Made by a program: the position numbers and the translations under genes
Notes under the pieces: model-generated
What the model was told of the DNA's origin: nothing
Database searches by the model: none
The model's input: only the letters and a program-made list of their open reading frames with translations
NCBI GenBank assembly: GCA_964342265.1
Contig: CAYFFE010000123.1
Location: 1 to 10,018 of the forward strand
Origin: Halioxenophilus sp964342265
Lineage (GTDB): Bacteria > Pseudomonadota > Gammaproteobacteria > Pseudomonadales > Cellvibrionaceae
Direction of reading: 5' to 3'
DNA length: 10,018 bases
Shown here: piece after piece, positions 1 through 6,420 of the stretch
How the letters are laid out: each line of letters starts with the position of its first letter
Position numbering within the stretch: the first letter of the stretch is position 1

Positions 1-41
1 GGCCCCTAATTAGTGTTAACAGGCCCTAGCATGCTGCTGTC

Positions 42-85
42 GTTTTACATACCTACAAACTTTTGAGGTTGTAGGTATGTAAAAC
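42..85. repeat. Perfect 17-bp inverted repeat (hairpin)
   Basis: The arms at 42-58 (GTTTTACATACCTACAA) and 69-85 are exact reverse complements around a 10-base loop. No T-run follows on either strand, so it is not a typical intrinsic terminator. It lies about 100 bases before the lipoprotein start. It could be an operator, an mRNA leader structure, a weak terminator of a gene to the left, or one copy of a dispersed repeat. The sequence does not decide between these. Confidence 0.75.
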
Positions 86-186
86 TTGAATAAAACCCGC
101 TTTATATGCAACGACCAATTCACAGAAAGCTTGTCGGACTTACTATACGGTGTCAATTGAATTGCTGTAACGATAGGAGAGAATTA

Positions 187-1080
187 ATGAAAATATTCGC
201 TTTAACACCACTATCCATGCTGTGTGCGCTATCCCTGACAGCCTGTGGAGGGGGTAGTAGCAGTGGCGGGGGAAGCTCAACCGGACAGTTAAGTCTAGCG
301 ATAACCGATGCCCCAGTAGATGAGGCCGATGCGGTTGTGGTTGCCTTTGACTCTGTGGAGTTTCAGGGGCCTGAACGAACAACCCTCGAACTGGACGAAA
401 CGGCGACTATCAATTTATTGGATTTTCAGAACGGTGAGTCTTTTACGTTGGTCGATGCCGAAACATTACCAGCGGGTGAGTATCAGTTTATTCGTCTAGG
501 CATCAATGAAGACGATACATACATCGAAGTCGCTGGTGAGCAATTCCCTCTAACGGTTCCCAGTGGCAGCCAAAGTGGATTGCAATTGAATCGCGGATTT
601 ACTTTAGCTGCCGGCGGTGTTAGCCAATTTACGATTGATTTTGATTTGCGTAAATCCATTACAATGCAGGGCAACGGCAGTTATCGTTTACGCCCTACTT
701 TGCGCATTGTTGATAACCTAGAAGTTGGCTCCATTGCTGGTACTGTATCCGATAGCTTAATTACCGACGTCAATTGCAATAATGGTGACAACAACGATAT
801 CGGTAATGTGGTGTATTTGTACAGTGGCTTGGATGCCAGTGTGATAGATGTTCAAGACTTGGAAACGGATCCACTGGCCAGTACCAATGCAACTTTTAAT
901 TCAGAGACATCAGCCTATGAGTTTACTTTGGCGTTTGTAGAAGCCGGCGATTACACCTTAGCGTTTACTTGCGACGCAGTGTTGGATGACCCAGAAGTCG
1001 ACGACAGTGAAACTGTAGTCTTTACTGAGGGTATGAACGTAACGGTGGAGTCAGAGCAACAAGCAACGGTAACTTTTTAA
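187..1080 (+). CDS. DUF4382 domain lipoprotein
   Basis: A predicted 297-residue envelope lipoprotein of unknown function. The start is set by AGGAGA at 175-180, six bases before the ATG, and by the export signal that follows; a longer in-frame extension to 106 would place 27 residues before the signal. Residues 1-19 are a hydrophobic signal peptide ending in the lipobox LTAC, with Cys20 the predicted lipidated residue. A Gly/Ser linker covers about 21-33. The DUF4382 domain runs from about 35 to 180, beginning GQLSLAITDAPVDEADAVVV and including the LPAGEYQFIRL and LRPTLRIVDN stretches typical of the family. A second acidic beta-rich part (about 185-297) starts GSIAGTV and contains two cysteines. 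Gly at +2 after Cys20 suggests outer-membrane sorting. It appears monocistronic and converges with metE. Family assignment is firm; function is unknown. Confidence 0.88.
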   Translation: MKIFALTPLSMLCALSLTACGGGSSSGGGSSTGQLSLAITDAPVDEADAVVVAFDSVEFQGPERTTLELDETATINLLDFQNGESFTLVDAETLPAGEYQFIRLGINEDDTYIEVAGEQFPLTVPSGSQSGLQLNRGFTLAAGGVSQFTIDFDLRKSITMQGNGSYRLRPTLRIVDNLEVGSIAGTVSDSLITDVNCNNGDNNDIGNVVYLYSGLDASVIDVQDLETDPLASTNATFNSETSAYEFTLAFVEAGDYTLAFTCDAVLDDPEVDDSETVVFTEGMNVTVESEQQATVTF

Positions 1081-1125
1081 TGCTAATTTCATTAAAATAA
1101 AATAACTACTGAGTTTGGTGAAAAA

Positions 1126-1202
1126 AACTCGGCAAATACCCGACATTTAAGGAATCGTTGATTATTCAACGGTTCCTTAAACACCTTTGTATTGGCCGAG
1201 TT
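1126..1202. terminator. Nested inverted repeat between convergent genes, possible bidirectional terminator
   Basis: An inner stem pairs 1146-1160 with 1167-1181: 15 bp with one G-T wobble and a 6-base loop. It is enclosed by an outer stem, AACTCGGC (1126-1133) with GCCGAGTT (1195-1202), extended inward by AAT/ATT across one mismatch. GAGTTT at 1111-1116 can instead pair with AAACTC at 1125-1130, so two folds compete. No good T-run directly follows either stem; TTTTTT occurs only about 20 bases beyond on the plus strand. Its place between the lipoprotein and metE 3' ends suggests a transcription barrier. The structure is seen; the role is inferred. Confidence 0.5.
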
Positions 1203-1256
1203 GGCAGTGGTGCTGTTAACTTTTTTAATTATTATGGCTCTGCAAGAGAGTTCTTT

Positions 1257-3536
1257 TTAACTGGCGCGCAATTGCTGGCTGGCCGATACCATCGCCTTTA
1301 ACGCGGGTACTACCTCTTCCCATTTGCGGGTTTTTAAACCGCAATCTGGATTTACCCACAATCGTTTTTTATCCACGTGGTTTAACGAGGCTTGCAGCAG
1401 GCTGACTATTTGATCCACCGAGGGTGTATTCGGCGAGTGAATATCGTACACACCAGGGCCAATGGCATTGGGGTAATTAAATTCGTCGAATCCTTCCAGC
1501 AATTCGCCTTGGGAGCGCGAGGTTTCGATGGTAATAACATCGGCGTCCATACGGGCGATGGCGTCGAGAATATCGTTAAAGTTGGAGTAGCACATATGGG
1601 TGTGAATCTGAGTGCTGTCTTTAACACCGGCGGTGGTTAGGCGAAAAGCATCCACGGCCCACTGTAAATAGTCTTGCCACTGCTGTTGTCGTAACGGCAG
1701 TCCTTCGCGCAGGGCGGCTTCGTCCACTTGAATAATATTTACGCCGTTATTTTCCAAATCGAGCACTTCATCGCGCATGGCTAACGCCAGTTGTTGGCAG
1801 GTTTGCGAGCGGGGTTGATCGTCGCGCACAAACGACCAGTTCAAAATAGTAACCGGCCCGGTGAGCATGCCTTTTACGGGTTTGGCGGTTAGGCTTTGGG
1901 CGTATTTTATCCAATTTACGGTAATGGTGTGTTTGCGTTCCACATCGCCAAAAATAATGGGCGGTTTAACGCAGCGCGAGCCGTAAGACTGCACCCAGCC
2001 AAATTGGCTAATCGCAAAGCCTTCCAGATGTTCGGCAAAATAGGCCACCATGTCGTTGCGTTCGGCCTCGCCGTGGACCAAAACATCCAACCCCAAGGCT
2101 TCCTGCTGTTGAATACAGTGAGCGATTTCCTGTTGAATATTTTGCTCGTATTGTTCTTGTGTTAACTGGCCTTTTTGGTGCTGTAATCGCCAGCGACGGA
2201 TTTCCTGCGTTTGCGGAAACGAACCAATGGTGGTGGTGGCGAATAAAGGCAGTTTTAACGCCTGTTGTTGCTGTTGTTCGCGTTCGGCAAACGGCGACTG
2301 TCGTTGATAATCTTTATCCGAAATATTTTGTAATCGCTCTCGAATGTGCGTTTTATGAATAGCATCGGATTGGCTGCGCTCTGTTACTGCAAGGTGATTA
2401 CTTTTTAAAATACCGGCAACTGCCTCACGGCCTTCGTTCAGTGCACGACCTAAGCAATGTAATTCCTCCAACTTTTGCACTGCAAACGACAAGCTATTTT
2501 TTAAAAACGGCGGGAGCTGTGTTTCCTGGCTGAGATCGACAGGCACGTGCAACAGCGAACAACTCGGTGCTAACCACAGTCGCTCACCTAACTGCTGAGC
2601 AATGGGTTCGAGCCAGTCCAGGGTTTTACTTAAATCGGTTTTCCAAATATTGCGACCATCGATAATCCCCAGAGACACTACCTTGTGGCTGGGCGCCCAA
2701 TCGAGTAGAGGTTTAATCTCCGATTGATCACCGGCCACATCCACGTGCAATCCGGCGGTAGGCAGTTGGCAAGCAAAGCGTAAATTATTACCCAGTCGAC
2801 CAAAGTAGCTGGTTAATAAAATCTTGATGGCTTTGTTGTGGAGTGAGTAATAACTGGTTTCCAGAGCTTGCTGCCAGTGCTGATCTAAATCCAACACTAA
2901 AATGGGTTCGTCAATTTGCACCCAGGTGACGCCGGCGTCGGCCAGGGTTTGCAACAATTGGCGATACACCGATAAAAGCTCGGGCAAAAGATCCAATGGC
3001 TCGCTGTCGTCTTTGCTTTTCGCCAAATGCAAATAGGTTACCGGCCCAATTAACACCGGTTTGGGGTTATAGCCGAGCGACTGGGCCTGCTCAATTTCGC
3101 GCAATAATTTATGCGGATTGAGCGAAAACTCAGTGTGCCGGGTAAGCTCGGGCACTAGGTAGTGATAGTTGGTATCGAACCATTTTGTCATCTCCGCCGC
3201 GGCAACGCCCGTTTTGTCCGAACCCGAATTATCGGAATTAGTCGCGCGACCCCGCGCCGCACGAAAATAAGCGTGTAGGGGATTATCGGCCTGGCAGCGT
3301 TTGGGCAAATTGCCGAGCAACTCACTGGTATCCAAGACTTGATCGTACAAAGAGAAATCGCCCACCGTTTGAAAATGCAGCCCTTGCTGCTGTTGCCAGT
3401 TGTAGGCGCGCAACGAGGCGGCGGTATCCATTAATTCCGTCTCGGAAATATCCTCCTGCCAAAAACGCTCCAACGCCCGCTTTAATTCTCGGCGGGGCCC
3501 AATGCGTGGGAATCCTAAATTGTGGATCTGTGCCAT
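1257..3536 (-). CDS. metE: Cobalamin-independent methionine synthase
   Basis: MetE transfers the methyl group of 5-methyltetrahydropteroyl-triglutamate to homocysteine, the last step of methionine synthesis, in the cytoplasm without B12. The protein has 759 residues, the usual length. The N-terminal half (about 1-400) begins with the family signature LGFPRIG and carries GRGRA/AEMTKWF-like motifs near 95-120. The catalytic half starts around TTTIGSF (434-440). Zinc and catalytic residues are intact: His647 and Cys649 (HMC), Glu671 and Cys732 (NPDCGLKTRKW). Each is offset by six from E. coli His641, Cys643, Glu665 and Cys726, consistent with a small Ser/Asn/Asp-rich insertion near residues 99-110. 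The start is fixed by AGGAGGG (3544-3550 on the minus strand), seven bases upstream. It is transcribed divergently from metR, the standard arrangement for MetR-activated metE. No riboswitch is visible in the short leader. Confidence 0.97.
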   Translation of the reverse strand: MAQIHNLGFPRIGPRRELKRALERFWQEDISETELMDTAASLRAYNWQQQQGLHFQTVGDFSLYDQVLDTSELLGNLPKRCQADNPLHAYFRAARGRATNSDNSGSDKTGVAAAEMTKWFDTNYHYLVPELTRHTEFSLNPHKLLREIEQAQSLGYNPKPVLIGPVTYLHLAKSKDDSEPLDLLPELLSVYRQLLQTLADAGVTWVQIDEPILVLDLDQHWQQALETSYYSLHNKAIKILLTSYFGRLGNNLRFACQLPTAGLHVDVAGDQSEIKPLLDWAPSHKVVSLGIIDGRNIWKTDLSKTLDWLEPIAQQLGERLWLAPSCSLLHVPVDLSQETQLPPFLKNSLSFAVQKLEELHCLGRALNEGREAVAGILKSNHLAVTERSQSDAIHKTHIRERLQNISDKDYQRQSPFAEREQQQQQALKLPLFATTTIGSFPQTQEIRRWRLQHQKGQLTQEQYEQNIQQEIAHCIQQQEALGLDVLVHGEAERNDMVAYFAEHLEGFAISQFGWVQSYGSRCVKPPIIFGDVERKHTITVNWIKYAQSLTAKPVKGMLTGPVTILNWSFVRDDQPRSQTCQQLALAMRDEVLDLENNGVNIIQVDEAALREGLPLRQQQWQDYLQWAVDAFRLTTAGVKDSTQIHTHMCYSNFNDILDAIARMDADVITIETSRSQGELLEGFDEFNYPNAIGPGVYDIHSPNTPSVDQIVSLLQASLNHVDKKRLWVNPDCGLKTRKWEEVVPALKAMVSASQQLRAS

Positions 3537-3607
3537 GAAAATGCCCTCCTCTGTGAAAGTGGGGCAAGCTTAGAGGCTTACAACAATGAAGAATAATGGT
3601 TTAATTG

Positions 3608-3632
3608 CATGAATTGATTAATTCTATTCATG
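3608..3632. promoter_or_regulatory. Candidate MetR operator
   Basis: CATGAAT (3608-3614) and ATTCATG (3626-3632) are a perfect 7-bp inverted repeat separated by 11 bases. Inside lies a second repeat, GAATT-GATT-AATTC (3611-3624). The TGAA/TTCA half-sites are those known for MetR, but the usual E. coli spacing is five bases and here the outer pair is 13 apart. The site ends eight bases before the metR start, so it could serve autorepression of metR and activation of metE. The repeat is seen; MetR binding is inferred. Confidence 0.5.
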
Positions 3633-3639
3633 GTTTGTG

Positions 3640-4536
3640 ATGATTGAACGCACTCACTTAGAGATCCTGCGCGCGGTAAATCACTGCGGCACACTCACCG
3701 AGGCCGCCGGCGAGCTGTGTCTTACGCAATCGGCCCTGAGCCACGCCATCAAAAAATTGGAAAACGCCTTGGGCACGCCGGTATGGCTCAAAGAGGGGCG
3801 CGGTTTGCGGCTCACCGATGCCGGCGAATACTTGCTGGCACTGGCGGAGCGCCTGCTGCCACAATTGGAGCAGGCCGAGCAGCGGTTATCGGAAATGGCC
3901 CGCGGCCAACGCGGCAGCTTGCGCATTGGCATGGAGTGCCACCCGTGCTATCAGTGGCTGTTGCAGTTGGTCGGCCCGTTTTTTGAGGCCTGGCCGGATG
4001 TGGATGTGGACGTAAAACGCCAGTTTCAGTTCGGTGGCATCGGCGCGCTCTATAACGACGATATTGATTTATTGGTTACACCCGATCCGCTGCTCAGCAG
4101 CGGTTTAAACTTTGTGCCCGTATTTGCCTATGAGCAAATGTTGGCGCTCGGCAACGATCATCCGTTGGCAGATGTCGAATATATCGAGCCTCAGCAACTG
4201 AGCCGGGAAGTGTTGATAACCTATCCGGTAGAAGCCGAGCGATTGGATGTGTACAGCCAATTTTTATTGCCGGCAAACTGCCGGCCCAAACAGCGCAAAG
4301 ACATAGAAACCACCGACATCATGCTGCAAATGGTGTCCGCCAAACGCGGAGTAGCGGCGTTGCCGGGTTGGTTGATTGAACAATACCAGGCCAACTTGCC
4401 CATCGTGGCAAAATCGCTGGGTCAGGCGGGCATTCACAAACACATTCATGTGGGCGTGCGCAGTCGCGATCAGGCGGTGCCGTTTATTGCCGACTTTATT
4501 CGCCTAGCAAAAGCCTCCAGTTATCCGGCAGTTTAA
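3640..4536 (+). CDS. metR: LysR-family regulator of methionine genes, MetR
   Basis: MetR is a homocysteine-responsive LysR-type activator of metE and other methionine genes. This protein has 298 residues. The N-terminal winged helix-turn-helix covers about 1-60, with the recognition region TEAAGELCLTQSALSHAIKKLE near 20-41. The linker helix is about 62-88 and the effector domain about 94-290. The MetR-type signature ECHPCYQWL (99-107) matches the ECHSC.QWL of the E. coli protein. Later stretches such as YPVEAERLDVY, LQMVSAKRGVAALPGW and FIRLA also match. ATG at 3640 (MIERTHL) aligns with E. coli MetR; a GTG one codon earlier is possible. No clear Shine-Dalgarno precedes it, so translation may be weak or leaderless. 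Divergence from metE supports the name, and the DUF1971 gene follows 12 bases downstream. Confidence 0.94.
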   Translation: MIERTHLEILRAVNHCGTLTEAAGELCLTQSALSHAIKKLENALGTPVWLKEGRGLRLTDAGEYLLALAERLLPQLEQAEQRLSEMARGQRGSLRIGMECHPCYQWLLQLVGPFFEAWPDVDVDVKRQFQFGGIGALYNDDIDLLVTPDPLLSSGLNFVPVFAYEQMLALGNDHPLADVEYIEPQQLSREVLITYPVEAERLDVYSQFLLPANCRPKQRKDIETTDIMLQMVSAKRGVAALPGWLIEQYQANLPIVAKSLGQAGIHKHIHVGVRSRDQAVPFIADFIRLAKASSYPAV

Positions 4537-4548
4537 GGAATAAATACC

Positions 4549-4824
4549 ATGAAAGATTTTCCACAAGACGTTACCGCGTACAAAAAAACGCCGGAGTTCA
4601 CCGAGATTAGTGTTCCCCAAGGATTGTTGAATGATCACAGCACGAAAGAAGGCGTGTGGGGAAAAATAGTAGTATTAGAAGGCGAACTCGAATACACCAT
4701 TCAAGAACCAACCGTGGAGGTCGTGACCTTAACTCCAAACCTAAACGGTGTGGTTGAGCCTACCGTAAAGCATCACGTAAAACCTTTGGGCTCGGTAATA
4801 TTTTATGTTGAGTTCTATCGCTAA
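4549..4824 (+). CDS. DUF1971 (YeaR/TehB-like) cupin-like protein
   Basis: A 91-residue protein of the DUF1971 family, the cupin-like beta-barrel fold also found in E. coli YeaR and in some TehB proteins. Family marks run in order: YKKTPEF (11-17), the GLLNDHSTKEGVWGKIVVLEG stretch (about 25-45), TIQEP (50-54), the GVVEPTVKHHV segment near 67-77 and the terminal VEFYR. It has one domain and no signal peptide or membrane segment. The ribosome site AAGGAA overlaps the metR stop (4534-4540), eight bases before the ATG, and only 12 bases separate the genes, so it is probably co-transcribed with metR. Relatives have been tied to nitrate, nitrite or tellurite stress in other bacteria. Its job here, and any link to methionine metabolism, is unknown. 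Confidence 0.85.
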   Translation: MKDFPQDVTAYKKTPEFTEISVPQGLLNDHSTKEGVWGKIVVLEGELEYTIQEPTVEVVTLTPNLNGVVEPTVKHHVKPLGSVIFYVEFYR

Positions 4825-4861
4825 AAATTTTTTAAGGTGCTCAAGCCATCGGTCGAAAGAT

Positions 4862-4891
4862 AAAAAGGCGGAGACCATGCCCCGCCTTTTT
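4862..4891. terminator. Intrinsic terminator, probably bidirectional
   Basis: AAAAAGGCGG (4862-4871) pairs perfectly with CCGCCTTTTT (4882-4891) around a 10-base loop. Either strand reads a GC stem followed by a U-run. It ends the metR-DUF1971 transcript on the plus strand and can stop the hsp20 transcript arriving on the minus strand about 110 bases after its stop codon. Confidence 0.88.
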
Positions 4892-4949
4892 ACTACTGCT
4901 TTGCTGCTAATGCTTTATTACTTAAACTGCCACGGATTATTAAATAGCG

Positions 4950-5012
4950 TTAATCGAAAAAGCTTATTAATCGATAACAGTTTTTAATCGATAGCAGCTA
5001 TTAATCAATCGG
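4950..5012. repeat. 17-bp tandem repeat across the hsp20 stop codon
   Basis: Units begin at 4950, 4967, 4984 and 5001, each with TTAATC. The first three continue TTAATCGA, and the second and third share TTAATCGATA(A/G)CAG. The last, partial unit (5001-5012) contains the hsp20 stop codon (TTA, read as TAA on the minus strand) and the codons for its final Ile-Asp. The 17-base period is not a multiple of three, and each unit begins with the same complement of a stop codon. It looks like slippage or duplication of the gene's 3' end. Confidence 0.7.
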
Positions 5013-5558
5013 AATGCGTTTGCTGTTTTCGCTAACCGGAATATCTTTGCGCGGAATAGTGAGTTTTAGTACACCGTTATTCAGGCGCGCAGCAATTTCA
5101 TCGTGATCGGCATCCTCCGGCAAGGCCAAAGTGCGTTGAAATGCGCCGTAGCGGCGTTCCATACGATAAAAGTGTTTGTCTTTGCTTTCTTCCTCTTGAT
5201 GCACTTGGCCACGAATCACTAACGCATCGTTTTGCACATCAATGGTTAAGTCTTTGGCTTCCAGGCCCGGTACATCCAATTTAATTTCGTAGTTTTTCTC
5301 GCTGCCCGAAATATCAATGTCGGGGCGAAAAAAATCATCCATGGCTGGTTGCGAGCGACTGCTAGAGGAAGAGTGAGAAAAAACATTGAATAAATCGTTA
5401 AACATCCGATCAAACTCTTGTTGCAAACGCGTAACCGGGTGTTGATTACCTTGGTATTGATTCGACTGGCTAACGGGCGCGGATGGATGGTGCACAGTAA
5501 CGTTTTCGGGTTCTTCGTGCTTGAACCAATTCCACGGATTGAGTTTTTGCAGGTTCAT
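5001..5558 (-). CDS. Small heat shock protein, Hsp20 family
   Basis: An ATP-independent holdase chaperone of 185 residues that would bind unfolding proteins in the cytoplasm. The N-terminal part (1-75) is long, polar and Gln/His/Ser-rich, with an amphipathic segment LQQEFDRMFNDLFNVF (45-60). The alpha-crystallin domain covers about 78-172, from RPDIDISGSEKNYEIKLDVPG to the conserved NNGVLKLTIPR (160-170). The C-terminal IXI-type anchor is RIPID (181-185). The chosen start has AGAGGAA six bases upstream; an upstream GTG at 5588 would add ten residues and place the ribosome site inside the gene. It lies 193 bases downstream of ibpA on the same strand. It is not a close copy of ibpA: it belongs to the general Hsp20 class, so the two are probably functionally distinct partners. 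Confidence 0.92.
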   Translation of the reverse strand: MNLQKLNPWNWFKHEEPENVTVHHPSAPVSQSNQYQGNQHPVTRLQQEFDRMFNDLFNVFSHSSSSSRSQPAMDDFFRPDIDISGSEKNYEIKLDVPGLEAKDLTIDVQNDALVIRGQVHQEEESKDKHFYRMERRYGAFQRTLALPEDADHDEIAARLNNGVLKLTIPRKDIPVSENSKRIPID

Positions 5559-5563
5559 GGCGT

Positions 5564-5596
5564 ATTCCTCTTTAGGTGTGCCGAGCACCGAGAAAT
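5564..5596 (-). promoter_or_regulatory. Candidate RNA thermometer masking the hsp20 ribosome site
   Basis: In the hsp20 leader, ATTTCTC (minus strand, 5596-5590) can pair with GAGGAAT (5570-5564), which contains the Shine-Dalgarno: seven pairs, one of them G-U. The sequence between can form an apical GTGC/GCAC hairpin. A weak stem over the ribosome site is the usual design of heat-melting leaders of small heat-shock genes. It lacks the ROSE signature seen upstream of ibpA. The pairing is seen; temperature sensing is inferred. Confidence 0.42.
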
Positions 5597-5631
5597 CACA
5601 ATAATAAACAGTGCCAAGGCACGTGGATGAA

Positions 5632-5662
5632 AAGTCCTTCCGGCATCAAACCGGAAGGACTT
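5632..5662 (-). terminator. Strong hairpin downstream of ibpA, probable terminator
   Basis: AAGTCCTTCCGG (5632-5643) and CCGGAAGGACTT (5651-5662) form a perfect 12-bp stem with a 7-base loop. On the minus strand the stem ends CTTTTC, giving a short U-run. It lies 90 bases after the ibpA stop codon and about 75 bases before the hsp20 start. It may end ibpA transcription, or attenuate read-through into hsp20. Confidence 0.6.
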
Positions 5663-5677
5663 AAGCGTTGTCTCATA

Positions 5678-5697
5678 CCCTTCGAATTATCGAAGGG
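5678..5697. repeat. 8-bp palindrome in the ibpA-hsp20 spacer
   Basis: CCCTTCGA (5678-5685) and TCGAAGGG (5690-5697) are a perfect inverted repeat with a 4-base centre. On the minus strand the centre contains GATAAT, a fair -10 hexamer, with TTGTTT 18 bases upstream (5710-5715) as a possible -35. This could be an operator overlapping a promoter for hsp20, or simply an RNA hairpin. No T-run follows. Confidence 0.4.
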
Positions 5698-5751
5698 CCG
5701 AGTTTTGCTAAACAATCTGATATTAACTAACGTCGTACTAAATATAACAGC

Positions 5752-6246
5752 TTAGGCGATTTTTTCCTGGCTTTGAGAATCTTCCTGATTGGCGCTTTCT
5801 GCCCCAGTGTTTTCTAAGGAACGAGCCGTGGTATTAATCGCGATGGTGCGCGGCTTCATGGCTTCAGGAATTTCTTTTACCAAGTTAACTGTTAATAAAC
5901 CGTTATTTAATTCAGCACCTCTCGCTTCGATGTGGTCGGCCAAATTAAATTTACGCTCAAACGTGCGATTGGCAATGCCTTGGTACAAATACTCTTTTTG
6001 CTCTTTATTAGCTTTTTGCCCGCGAATAGTGAGCGTATTTTTTTCGACGTTGATATCCAGTTCATCTTGGGTAAAGCCGGCCACCGATAACGTAATGGCG
6101 TATTGGTTCTCGCCCAATACTTCAATATTGTATGGTGGGTAGGTGTTGTTAACGGTTTCGGTACGCATGGCATTATTTAAAAGCGATGCCAAGTGATCAA
6201 AACCTACGCTGTTGCGGTAAAGTGGGGTAAGGTCGATAGATTTCAT
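5752..6246 (-). CDS. ibpA: Small heat shock protein IbpA
   Basis: IbpA-type holdase of 164 residues that associates with aggregated proteins and passes them to DnaK/ClpB. The N-terminus MKSIDLTPLYRNSVGFDHL is nearly that of E. coli IbpA. Then come YPPYNIEVLGENQYAI (36-51), VAGFTQDELDI (55-65), the YLYQGIANRTFERKF segment (86-100) and NNGLLTVNL (114-122) in the alpha-crystallin domain (about 35-130). The C-terminal anchor is RTIAIN (133-138, IXI at 135-137). Residues 140-164 form an extra Glu/Gln/Ser-rich tail longer than in E. coli IbpA. The start has GGAGG (6255-6259) eight bases upstream. A sigma-32-like promoter and a ROSE-like leader directly precede it, so heat control is likely at both transcription and translation. 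Confidence 0.96.
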   Translation of the reverse strand: MKSIDLTPLYRNSVGFDHLASLLNNAMRTETVNNTYPPYNIEVLGENQYAITLSVAGFTQDELDINVEKNTLTIRGQKANKEQKEYLYQGIANRTFERKFNLADHIEARGAELNNGLLTVNLVKEIPEAMKPRTIAINTTARSLENTGAESANQEDSQSQEKIA

Positions 6247-6249
6247 GTG

Positions 6250-6305
6250 TATATCCTCCAGAGAAGCAATATAGTGATTATGGGAATACTCTTTGAGTCA
6301 TTCCC
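6250..6305 (-). promoter_or_regulatory. ROSE-like RNA thermometer in the ibpA leader
   Basis: Two hairpins are visible in the minus-strand mRNA. The first (6305-6282) is GGGAAT-g-ACTC pairing with GAGT-ATTCCC, ten pairs with one bulged G and an AAA loop. The second (6273-6250) pairs TATATTGCTTC with GGAGGATATA around a UCU loop. It covers the whole Shine-Dalgarno and leaves a bulged G within UUGCU, the hallmark of ROSE elements (U[U/C]GCU facing the ribosome site). The position next to ibpA is where ROSE elements occur. Structure and motif are seen in the sequence; melting behaviour is inferred from the family. Confidence 0.8.
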
Positions 6306-6318
6306 TTGGCAATAACAA

Positions 6319-6347
6319 AAGTGGGGATGTTTAAATTGTTATTCAAT
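6319..6347 (-). promoter_or_regulatory. Sigma-32 (heat-shock) promoter of ibpA
   Basis: On the minus strand, ATTGAAT (6347-6341) and CCCCACTT (6326-6319) resemble the sigma-32 consensus CTTGAAA and CCCCATNT, 14 bases apart, within the normal spacing. Initiation about seven bases beyond the -10 would begin the transcript near 6311, giving a leader of about 65 bases that contains both ROSE hairpins in full. Confidence 0.78.
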
Positions 6348-6420
6348 CCTTCCTGCCAATATTTTTTTAAAATAAATTTTTATTTCGAAAAAACTTTTTA
6401 TTTATGAGGTTTCTAAAGAA

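Noticed and set aside
42..85. Integron attC-type recombination site
   Set aside because: The arms are perfectly paired with no extrahelical bases, and the GTTRRRY/RYYYAAC ends are missing; no integrase or cassette is nearby.
106..186. Longer start for the DUF4382 lipoprotein
   Set aside because: The extension precedes a complete lipoprotein signal peptide and has no ribosome site, whereas AGGAGA sits correctly before 187.
1392..2362. Several open frames antisense to or overlapping metE
   Set aside because: Shadows of the metE coding frame: low-complexity translations, no domains, no ribosome sites.
3537..3639. Cobalamin or SAM riboswitch before metE
   Set aside because: The spacer is only 103 bases, and I see no B12-box or SAM riboswitch core; control by MetR is sufficient.
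4950..5012. Possible CRISPR array
   Set aside because: Units are contiguous 17-mers without unique spacers of constant length and no cas genes are present.
5559..5588. Upstream GTG start for hsp20
   Set aside because: It would put the good AGAGGAA site inside the gene; the ATG at 5558 fits that site.
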